DNA of 64,000 nucleotides from Synanceia verrucosa (lineage: Eukaryota > Chordata > Actinopteri > Perciformes > Synanceiidae). Below, piece by piece: positions 10,501 to 22,290 of the stretch. The notes under the pieces are model-generated. The model searched no databases. It was not told the DNA's origin and worked only from the letters and a program-made list of their open reading frames with translations. The position numbers were made by a program, and so were the translations under genes. The stretch is taken from contig CM056550.1 of NCBI GenBank assembly GCA_029721515.1, positions 14,806,906 through 14,870,905 of the forward strand. Reading direction: 5' to 3'. Numbering within the stretch: the first letter of the stretch is position 1; each line of letters starts with the position of its first letter.

Positions 10501-13500
10501 CCTCTGTGCCACCAGGAGGTCGTCCTGTGGACAGGTGTCCACCTGCGGCTTTCAGGACGTCTTCACAGGTGAGAGCAGCAGCCTCAGTGTCCATCCAGGT
10601 GATGGTTGGTTGTTGTTTCCTGGAGGCAAGAAGGCTAATCCTTCAGCTAGAAGTCAACACACACAAGCCGTTTTGACTCATTCATCTTTAAATCATGAAT
10701 GTGACTGAACAGGTTGGGAATCTGAGAACAGATGCTCTGCAGGACTTTGATCACTCTTAAACCTCACATTTCACTACACTACAGCCACAACTAAACTGAT
10801 TTGAGGAGTAATGCTGTGACTGACTCGTAGTCTCATAAGCTTTGCTGTCGTCTGCCGCTGTCCAGGTCGAACTCTTCTGGAGAAGCTGTTCCTGCAGCAG
10901 CAGCAGGACGAGCCGGAGGAGGCCGAGAGGCTCTGCTCCAGGATCCTGGCCATGGGTCTCCTGCTGCCTTTCACCGACTGCTTCAGAGAGCAGCTGGGAG
11001 GCAGCACGGGTCACATCCCCTCCACAGCATCAGCCAAGTTTGACGTATGTGTTCACACCTCCGATCACCAGACACCCTGCTGTGAACAGACTCCACCTAT
11101 AACAACAGGAAATATAAGCTAAATAATCAGTACTTATTTCATTAATACACAGTTTAAATATACTTACAGTATCAAACATACCAGTATTTTTTTCATAGTA
11201 CCCCCTCATACAACAAAATATGGTATTAAGTGTGTATATATGTATATTAAGTACGACTAATGCAGATGATGCTACTGATATAGCATATAGCAGTTACTGT
11301 CTGCATCTTGTTTACGCTACGTGACATTTTGTCTTGTGAATAAACAAAGTTTGTATTTAACTGTATAAAACTGCAGTGAACACACACAAGTCAAAATGTC
11401 CCGACTTAAACAGGGGCAGCGAACACACCGCCTGCAACAGTAACTAAAGTAGCATACCTAATTAAAGAGTTTTGTTCCCCAGCATGACCAGCTGTACACA
11501 TGGGCAGCAGTTAACCAGCCGCCTCACTCCCTGGATCCTCTGGAGGGGAAGCTAGCGGGGCCCCTGAAGGGCCCCTGGTCTCCAGCTAAGCCAGCCGGAG
11601 ACGACAGGACTGGACTGAAGTCCACAGAGACAGGTGAGATGATCACCTGTACTGCATGTTGTCTAATAGCACTCTTCTTTTACAGTCAGTTAATAATTCT
11701 GTCTGTGTCCACCGATCACCTTTTTGACTGTTCTGTGTTTAAACAGCTCTTCTAGACAGTTTTGTCTTTTTTTAGAGGGTGGGGGGGTCTCACTATGAAG
11801 AAATGGTTACTATGAGATTATTAACATCATCTGACATGAATACAAATTGTACTGCATGTAAAAAACACAGCATGTGATAATCATGAAGTGGGCATGTCTG
11901 TAAAGAGGAGACACGTGATTCCCACAGAACTCATTTACATTCAGAGGTCAGAGGTCAAGGGTCAATGTTTTTGTCTTTGAAGTGTTATTTAACCCCCTTC
12001 CTGACTAGAGCTGGGTACTGAACTCTGATGCTTTTGTAGCACCAACTGAAAAGCTCAGATCAGGTATCAAAAAATGAATAAATATTTGGTGCCAAATTCT
12101 GATACCTAAGTGTCTGTGAACCATGCTCTCAGATGTCTCTATGGACGGGGGACACGTCCCCTTCAGATTCACAGAGACACTGATCTGTCCCCCCCACTTT
12201 CCAGCATAAGGAGACAAACTTCACTGATAAAACAGAGCATTAATGTCAGTGCAGCAGCACTGGGAGCTTTACCTCTGTGTGTTAAGCTTCATGGTGTGTT
12301 CAGGTGTACATGAATGTCAGAATTTCCAAGCTCCAAGTCAGAATTTAAATCAGAACCCTCCATGAAGTCAGATTAATCTCACCAAGCAGACACAGAATTC
12401 ATGCTATCTGCTACTGACGTAAACAGTAGCTCCATGTTTTGTTGTTCGTCTGTAAGGCTGGAAGAGCTGGAAGCACTAAACTTTGAGGTTAAGATGATCA
12501 GTGCTCCAAGTTCTGACTGCCAGTGAACACACCATAAGACAAACTCTCACTCCCCAGGGTCCTAAAGAGGAACTGGTAACAGTCTGTCTAGTATGTCTAC
12601 CATGATAAAGCCCAAATTACACAAAAAAAGTATCGTTTAGAACCACTAATGAAACAGAGGTGTTGAAATTGGCATCATATCAAAAAAATCTGATCGATAC
12701 CCGTCCCTATTCCTGACCAGCTAACACGTGATAACATGTTCTAATCCCAACTCGTCACATACCACAGCTTTGTCACAACATTTGACGTCACTCTGCTTTC
12801 TGCATCAAAACCACTGCAGTTACACAAATGATGGCTGTATTTTCTGACATCATAACCTAGCTCACCCTGTTGAAGGCGCAGTGGAACACAGAGCGGTGAC
12901 ATATGGAGGCTGCTGGATAAGTGTTCTAACTGGTGTCAAGAGATCCAAATTTTAGTGATCTCACTTTTATGAAGGACACTGACTTTTCCCTTCATTCCTC
13001 TTTGTGTCTTCGTCTGAATGGTGTTTTTCCATCTTCATGCATCTTAGAAGACAATCAAGGTGAGTAATACTCTCTGTCTGTTGGCTCTATGACTTCTGAA
13101 CTACTCAGCTACACTTGAATTGGTTTCACATGTGACACAAAGAACAGACTTCTGGGTGTTGATGAAATCTTGTTCTTGTTGACCGAGGACCTTTTCTCTT
13201 ATATTCTATATAATATGCACCTTTGCATACTTTGACATGTTCCCAGTTGCTTCTTCTGAAAAGTGTTTTTGTCGTAGCGTACGGTGCTAACCTGCTCATA
13301 TCTCTGTTTGTTCAGAGCATCATGCAGCCATCATGGGTGTGACGCAACAGCAGGAGATCCATGAGGTCAGTCACCTTCATTTCCTCTGGTTTACTTAAAG
13401 GGATATTCCACCCCTATGTGAAATGTAGTCATTCCTCACAGTCCTCACAGTTAAATAAGTCAGCAAAAGCATTTTTTAGCCAGCTTAGCCATTGCACTAA

Positions 13501-16500
13501 ACTAGCAACGCTGCCATTAGCTTAGCTTAGCATTGGCGTTGTAATGTGGAGTTGCCAGCTAGCACGTCGTTGCAAAAGTGATACCAAATAAATTCCATTT
13601 TTTTCCCCTAATTACTTCTCATGACCTACACTCACAATGAGTACAAATGACAATGCAAATTAACACAAGTGTATTGACGACTCGGCCGATTTTGACTTGG
13701 GACTATATTTATATAAAGACACCACGCAGCAACTTCTGTCAATAAATGGAGATAGAAGGCTGTTTCATGTGGAATAAGGGAAAATGGTTATTAGTTGTGC
13801 TGCAGCAGAGGAAATACACAAACACACAATGTTTCACAGAATTCCAAAAGTAGTGGAACGAAGCAATCTTTGGCTAGCTGCTCTCGGCCTTCCTTCAACA
13901 ACACTGGTGGAGAAAATAAATCAATATCATAAACTTGTCATTTATAGTAAATAGGTTGAACTGGTGATGAAGTTTTAACTTATCCAATAACAGTGTGAGC
14001 CAGACTACGCTGTAGATACTAACGTTAGCAATGTAAGTTATAACTCAAAGAAGGGTAGAAATGATACTTACAGGCTTTGACGATGCACTTCGTTCTGCCT
14101 CTGTAGTCAACACATTTGTGTTAATTTGCATTGTCGTTTGTAGGCCACAAAAAGTCATTTGTGATCAATTTTGTAGCCACATTGTGCTAGCTGGCAACTC
14201 TACATTACAGCGCCTATGCTAAGCTAAGCTAACGGCAGCGCTGCCAGTTCAGGGCAACGGCTGAGCTGACTAAAAAAATGCTTTTGCTCATTTATTTAAC
14301 TCTGGGGACTGTGAGGAAAGAGTATCCCTTTAAAGGGGTAATATGTGGTGGTGACGGGGCGGCACGGTGGTGTAGTGGTTAGCACTGTCGCCTCACAGCA
14401 AGAAGGTACCGGGTTCGACTCCCGGGCCCGGGGCCTTTCTGTGTGGAGTTTGCATGTTCTCCTCATGTCTGTGTGGGTTCTCTCTGGTACTCCGGCTTCC
14501 TCCCACCATCCAAAAACATGCATGGGGATTAGGTTAACTGGTTAATTTAAACTGACCATAGGTGTGAGTGTGAGTGGTTGTCTGTCTCTATGTGTCCTGT
14601 GATGAACTGGACACTTGTCCAGGGTGTACCCTGTCTTTCACCCTAAGACAGCTGGGATAGACTCCAGCCCCCCTGACCCTATGAGAGGATAAGAGGTAGA
14701 TAATGGATGGATGGATGTGGTGATGACACCTAGTGTCTTAAACCAGGTACTGCAGCCCAGCCCATCATGTGTCTCAGTGGTCTGCAGGGAGTGTGATGAT
14801 GTGAATTAAACCTGGTCACAGAGAGGCCTGTCCTTTCACTTTCAGTAGGGAAGACTTCACTGAAAAATGCATGGGGCACATGGGGCTGAAGTCTGGCCTG
14901 TCCACTGTTTTCATGAATAATTAATTAGTCATAGTTTTATTATGGGCGGCTGTTGCTCAGGGGATATACTGTATGTATGCCATATGTAGAAAGGAATGAC
15001 CTTGATTTAGCTAAATCTTCATCTTGTTGTTTTCATAGCTTCCATAACAGTTCAGACTGTATCGTCATTCTTCATTTGCCAATAAACAGATGAGACAGAA
15101 TAACAGCTAAAAAGAGATAGCTTGGACTGTTGTTACACACCCTGGTTCTCTCTCTGCAGGAGGAATTCATCCTTCCTTCTGCTAAACTGAAGGAAAAACA
15201 CGTGAACGTCATCCAGCAGCTGGAACAAACCATAGAAGACCTCAGGACTAAGATAGCTGAGCTGGAGCGACAGCCTCCTCTGCTGGACAGGGACGACCTG
15301 AAGCCTGCCGCCTCCACCACGGACAGGGAGTGTGGAGGAGAGGTGGTGCTGTGTGACGCTCACCTGCAGACGGAGGCGCCTCCTGCTCTGGGCTGCCTGC
15401 AGGCCAAGTCGGTGCAGACCTCGCCCATGGACGACAGCTTTAAGTTCAAAGTGCCTTACAGTGAGCCGGGCGGAGGACAGGAGGCCTTCCAGTGTTCATG
15501 TCAGCAGCAGCCTCCTCCTGCTCCTCCTCCACCTCCTCCTCCTCAACCTTTACTGGGACAGATAGTGGCACCTCTTCCCCCACCACCTCCTCCTCCACCA
15601 TTACCAGGAGGCTCAATGCCAGCACCTCCACCCCCACCTCCTCCTCCCCTCCCTAGTGGCATTGCTCCACCCCCACCACCTCCTCCTCCTCCACTTCCTG
15701 GAGGCCTTGCTGCACCCCCGCCCCCTCCTCCTCCTCCTCCATTACCAGGCTTAGGAGCCCCACCTCCTCCTCCACCACCTCCTCCAGGCTGTGGGCCTCC
15801 TCCACCTCCTCCTCCACCAGGAGCAGTCTGTGTCCCCCCAGCTCCTCCAGGAGCTCTGGGCTCCCTGCCTCCTCCTCTGCCGTTGGGGCTGTACGCTCTG
15901 AGTCTGACCCAGGAGAGGCCGCCCAGGAAGGCTGTGGTGGAGCCTCCCAGACCCATGAAGCCCCTCTACTGGACCAGGATCCAGCTCAATACCAAAAAGT
16001 AAAGATGGTGCAGCCCGAAAAGCCTCAAGATGGTTGATTTGTTCAGATTTATTTGCATTCTGAGTCCAAACATGATTCATTCTGCATAAAATGATGCAGA
16101 CAGAAGTCACAGTGTAAAGACAGCATCTGACTCCTGTATGTCTAAAGGACGAGTTTTGTTTATTACATAATATGAAGTAACAAAGTTTTATTGTGACCCT
16201 CAGTACCTCCTACTGATGTAAAGTCTAGAGTTACATATTTTAATGCCTGAACACTAGATTTGACAAAGAGTTCCTGATCTCGTCATATGTCGCTCGTTTG
16301 TGTTCCTCAGGGAGGTTTCTTCTTCGTTGGTGTGGGAGACGATTGAGGAGCCTGACATGGACTTTGAGGAGTTTGTGGAGTTGTTTTCCAAAACTGCTGT
16401 GAAGGAGAAGAAGCAGCCGCTCTCTGACACGATCACCAAGTCCAAGGCCAAACAGGTCGGTGTGACAACGATAAGGTCAGCATCGATATTTAAAAAGTTT

Positions 16501-19500
16501 GATATGGATTATTTCTATGGCATCCATAGAAACTTTTTTTTACTGCACAGTATTTCCAGTCATGTCATTATGTGTTTGAGAACATGATGAACAGCTATTT
16601 GCTAGAACATTAATTCTAATCATTTTAATGACTCTTGAAGCTTAGTTATACTGTATTTGTTCCACACTTTAATAACTTCTGTCACTGACTGTGTGTATTA
16701 TTGATCATTTACATGCTTTAAACCTGCGTTCATTCTGATGGTTTCGCTCCTCTGATAGCCAAAAGATTTATTACCTCAGTGAACACTGGGTGGAGCTGCG
16801 TTATTGAACCAGTCAGCGAAAGAAACAGCTGCTAATCATAACGTCTCACCCTTTGCAGAGCATCCAATAACAAACTTATCAGAAAAATGAACGTCAGAGT
16901 GACAAGAACTGTCTAAAATGACAGAAAACGTGGCCTGTACTACAGCCAGCCACTAGGGGGAGATTGATATGTTTTGGCTCAGTGTTTGTTTGCATCCCTT
17001 CTTCTGACACTTCTGGTTGCAAAAAACAAGATGGCTGAACTCTAGTGCACTCAAAATAAGTCATTTGTTGGGTGAAGATAAAAAAATTATAGAAAGTATT
17101 TCCACCCAATTATAATATGTCCATTTAGCAAGAAATGGTTTTGTTGAGTGAAATTAATGTTAATATGTTGAATCAATATCATGTGTTGGCGTTACTATTA
17201 CTCAATAACAAATTCAACATAACAATCATTTGTTGGGTGAACATAAAAAATTATGGAAAGTATTTCCACCCCATTATAATACGCTCATTTAGCAAGTGAT
17301 GCAAATGCTAAATAGCTAACCATAGCAACTAATGTTGCTATGGTTAGCTGCTAATGCTGCTATGATTAGTGAGCACAATACGAAAACATTCAGTGACGAA
17401 ATTAATCGTTTAAAATTATAGAGCCATTTCTGTGCAGTGGTTTATTTTAAAATCAAGTAAAGGACTTAGCTTAGCGTCTTCACTGCCAACTCTCAGCAGG
17501 TGTTTGAACTGTGTGCTGAACTTCAGGAAGTAAAGTTTCTAAAACCTCCCGACTCGCACACTACTGCCACCAATTTGCTGTCTTACCCAAAATGCATTAG
17601 ATTCTGTCAACATAAATTAATTCACACAGTGTTAAGTTATTGCACATCATGCTAAAATAACATTACTTCCTGATGTTCAACCACTAAACATGACTATATT
17701 ATGGTAGAAGCTACATGTTACACTCAGATGGACGACACAGTGACCACTTGTGTGACCACTTCCTATGTGTAGTCTTTTCCGTGTGGTAAAAGTCAGGATG
17801 AGCTTCAGCTTTGACTCTGTGTGTGTTTTTAGGTGGTGAAGCTCCTCAACAACAAGCGCTCTCAGGCAGTAGGAATCCTCATGTCCTCCCTGCATCTGGA
17901 CATGAAAGATATCCAGCACGGTGAGGCCAACAACTTTGGGAGTAGCATGATGCTTTCATACAGCGATGCCTTTTATTCATATATAATGTAAAATGTCATA
18001 ATGTAGACAGAAGTATGGCACACTGAGGAAGAGAGTCAAAGGAGAGAATGATTCTGCACAAAGAGACACAGAACTAGAACTTACCTACCGATATATTGTA
18101 TGAATATTTGGTGGATGAATATTCATCAACGCGTCATGAACTTTCCTTTCCAGTCTGTTTTCCTGTGTTTTTTCAGGTGAATTCTTGGCTGTTACTGAAT
18201 AATGGGTGACTTCTCCTTCTCTCTGTCTTTATTAAGCCGTCCTGAACTTGGACAACACAGTCGTTGACCTGGAGACTCTGCAGGCTCTGTATGAAAATGT
18301 GAGTAACACCGGCTTGTCTCAACATGTCACGCTCATTTTCAGGTTCATACTTGTGTTCTGAGCTTCTACTAGAACATGTACATATTATATTTTTTACTGT
18401 ACAGTCTAAACGATTGGTGGGTGTTTTCTTGGTCTACACTGTTGCCTTCTTCATAGTGTTTAACTCGCACTTTCAGCCATCAGCTGCAGCAGGAGGAACT
18501 TAAAACCCTTTGGTTGGCAAAAATCACAAATAAGTGTTACCAGCAGTTATCAGCTTCATAGATATGAGTTAGAGGGGGCCTGCTACACCTACTAGCAGGT
18601 TCAGATCATCACATGAAGACAGTGGTGACCTCTAGTGGCCATAGCTTATGTTGAAAGTAAAGAAGCAAGGGTTGATGAATCATTGTTGATGTCCCGTATG
18701 TGACCAAAAGTTAACACTGACTTATATTACCATACGTTTCTTTTACATACCTTACAGTACACACTAATGTTAAGTTATCTGTGTGTATTTTTCCTTAAAC
18801 CTAAGCATTTTTTTCTGCTTAAACCTAAAATAGTTTTGTATCAACTAAGAACATTAAGTTTACATTAAGACATTAAAATTAACATTGAGTCCGAAGCATT
18901 AGCATGGTGGTGATTAAAACTGAACAGGCCTATAGGACCGATAACATTTGTAATTGAAACAAAACATCACACATCTCGTTATCCTTGATGTTCACAGTGC
19001 ATGTTGTCTCAGTTTAGACCCTGGTGCATGAGTCCTGCTGTTGGTATGGTATGAATGTAGACACAGGTGGACACAGGTGTCTCTTGTCTCTCTCAGAGGG
19101 CACAGCAGGAGGAGCTGGACAAGATTGAAAAGCACATCAAGTCCTCCAAAGACAAGGAGAACGCCAAACCTCTGGACAAACCCGAGCAGTGAGTTCAGCA
19201 CTAATGGTAGATGTGCTGGTGGTGGTGGTGGCGATGGTGGTGGTGGTGGTGTTGGTGGTTCTGGTGGTGATGGTGTTGGTGATGGTGGTGGTGTTGGTGA
19301 TGGTGGTGTTGGTGGTGGTGGTGGTGTTGGTGATGTTGGTGTTGATGTTGGTGGTGGTGGTGGTGGTGGTGCTGGTGGTGATGGTGATGGTGGTGGTGAT
19401 GGTGGTGGTGTTGGTGATGTTGGTGGTGGTGGTGGTTGTGTTGGTGATGGTGGTGGTGTTGGTGATGGTGGTGTTGGTGGTGGTGGTGGTGTTGGTGATG

Positions 19501-22245
19501 TTGGTGTTGGTGGTGGTGTTGGTGGTGTTGGTGATGTTGGTGTTGGTGGTGGTGGTGGTGGTGTTGGTGATGTTGGTGTTGGTGGTGGTGGTGTTGGTGA
19601 TTGTGGTTGTGGTGATGATGTTAGTGATGATGGTGGTGGTGGTGATGGTGGTGTTGGTGATGGTGGTGTTGGTGATGGTGGTGGTGGTGTTGGTGGTGGT
19701 GGTGGTGGTAGTGGTGGTGGTGGTGATGTTGGTGTTGGTGGTGGTGTTGGTGATGTTGGTGTTGGTGGTGGTGGTGGTGTTGGTGATGTTGGTGTTGGTG
19801 GTGATGGTGTTGGTGATTGTGGTTGTGGTGATGATGTTAGTGATGATGGTGGTGGTGGTGTTGGTGGTGGTGATGGTGGTAGTGGTGGTGGTGGTGGTGA
19901 TGGTGGTGGTGGTGGTGGTGGTAGTGGTGGTGATGGTGGTGTTGGTGGTGGTGGTAGTGGTGATGGTGGGGGTGGTGGTGGTAGTGGTGGGTGGTGGTGT
20001 GTGGTGGTGGATGGTGGTGGATGGTGGTGGATGGTGGTGGATAGTGGTGGATGGTGGTGGATGGTGGTGGGTGGTGGTGGTGGTGGTGGTGATGGTGGTG
20101 GTGGTGGTGGTGGTGGTGGTGGTAGTGGTGGTGGTGGTGGTGGTGGTGGTGGTAGGTGCAGTGGTGGTGGTGGTGAGTGGTGATGTGGTGGTGGTGTTGG
20201 TGGTAGTGGTGGTGGTGGTAGTGGTGGTGGTGGTGTTGGTGGTGGTGGTGATGGTGATGGTGGTGGTAGTGGTGGTGAGGTGGTGGTGGTGGTAGTGGTG
20301 GTGTTGGTGGTAGTGGTGGTGCTGGTGGTGGTCGTGGTGGTGTTGGTGGTAGTGGTGGTGGTGGTGATGGTGGTGGTGGTGGTGTTGGTGGTTGTGGTGG
20401 TGATGGTGATGGTGGTGGTAGTGGTGGTGTTGGTGGTAGTGTTGGTGGTAGTGGTGGTGTTGGTGGTTGTGGTGGTGTTGGTGGTAGTGGTGGTGGTGGT
20501 GGTGGTGGTGTTGGTGGTGTTGGTGGTTGTGGTAGTGGTGGTGTTGGTGGTAGTGGTGGTGTTGGTGGTGGTGTTGGTGGTGGTGTTGGTGGTGGTGGTG
20601 GTAGTGGTGGTGTTGGTGATGGTGGTGGTGGTAGTGGTGGTGTTGGTGGTGGTGTTGGTGATGGTGGTGTTGGTGGTGGTGGTAGTGGTGGTGGTAGTGG
20701 TGGTGATGGTGGTGGTGTTGGTGGTAGTGGTGGTGGTGGTGGTGTTGGTGATGGTGGTGGTGGTGTTTCTGCAGAGAGATGATCTAAAGCAGCTGCTGGT
20801 TGCTCCTCTGCTGCAGGTTCCTCCACCAGCTCTCCTTGATCCCAAACTTCTCCGGCAGAGTCTTCTGCATCCTCTTCCAGTCCAGCTTCTCTGAGTGCAT
20901 GTCGTCCATCACGAGGAAACTGGACACCCTGCAGAGGGTCTCTAAGGTGAGTCCAGCTTGAAGGTCACATCACGATGCCTGGCCGAGGAAAGAGAGAAGT
21001 TAAAGACAGTGGATTCACACAAGGAGCTGAGAGAGGAATGAAGCTCAGTCACACATTACTGGACTTGTTTAAACTCAGTACTCTGTGGATGTTCAGCAAT
21101 AAGACGAAGAAATCAAATTAAAAGACACCATTTGAACAATTCTTCCTCACAGTCGTGACCTCAGATGAAAACTAAAGACTTCACTCAGTATTTTTGTGGT
21201 TTTCTTTTTGTAGTTGCTTTTTTTTTTTAACTTGTCTTAGAACTTTCAGATTTTTAACATTTATGTGTTTTTCATTTACTGCTGCTCTGTGCCCCTTTAA
21301 ATGCCTCACTGGGACTTTTTTTGGGGGGGGGATTTGAATCCTGGTTAGTTTGGGGGAGTCTATCCTTTATTGAGGTGGTGAAAACATGTCCCTCATATAA
21401 CACCCCCTCAGAAGACACAAACTGTCCCTTTAAGTGTCCACACTGAGCTGAGCTTCACTGGCTCACTCTTCAGCTGCACATGGGAGCAACACTCTGACTT
21501 CATGTTAACATTTCTGGAGATTTGATGCTTCCAGCTGCACTGTTCCCCGTAGAAAACATCCGTCAAATGTCAGAACTCTGCAGGATTGTTTCGGAGCTTT
21601 GTCCCTCTGTTTGTCTCTGCAGGCGTTGCAGGACAGCGGCACAGTGAAGCAGGTCCTCGGTCTGATCCTGGCCTTTGGTAACTTCATGAACGGCGGTAAT
21701 CGAACCAGAGGCCAAGCTGACGGCTTCACCCTGGACATCCTGCCCAAACTGAAAGATGTCAAGAGCAGCGTGAGTACAGATGGAGAGGAGCTGAAGCACT
21801 GAAGCACTGCACCTATCTGCTTTTATAAGGCAGCTCCTTCTTTTCTCCACATGCAGGACGGCATGAAAAGTCTTCTGTCGTACATCGTAGCGTACTACCT
21901 CAGACACTTTGATGAGGTGAGCTCTTCACACTCTCATCATTGTCCGTTTTACTGTTACTACTGTTACTGTTACTGTTTTACTACAACAGAGCTGCTTCAC
22001 ATCACACCACTGGGAATAAAAGTGAATAAGATATGACACGGTGGTCCAAAAACAGGCATTCATGACTTCATGTCCTGATGTATCTCATTTATGTGTGTGT
22101 GTGTGTGTGTGTGTCCATCTCCAGGATGCTGGCAGAGAGACGTGTGTGTTCCCTCTGCCTGAGCCTCACGACCTGTTCCAGTCTTCACAGATGAAGTTTG
22201 AAGACTTTCACAAAGACCTGACTCGACTCAGGAAGGACCTGAGAG

Positions 22246-22290
<45 letters not shown>

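Noticed and set aside
14368..14422. tRNA gene suggested by box A and box B
   Set aside because: No cloverleaf acceptor stem, and the sequence continues as a 360-bp dispersed repeat with a GGATGG tail, so SINE-like.
15543..15956. Gly-rich antisense protein over the FH1 segment
   Set aside because: Reverse complement of proline codons in a well-supported formin exon.
19041..20894. Open frames of 204-617 codons on both strands (Gly/Val-rich, Thr/Pro/His-rich)
   Set aside because: They are produced by the GGT trinucleotide array in fmn2 intron 11; no unique domain, and flanking fmn2 exons fix the real reading.
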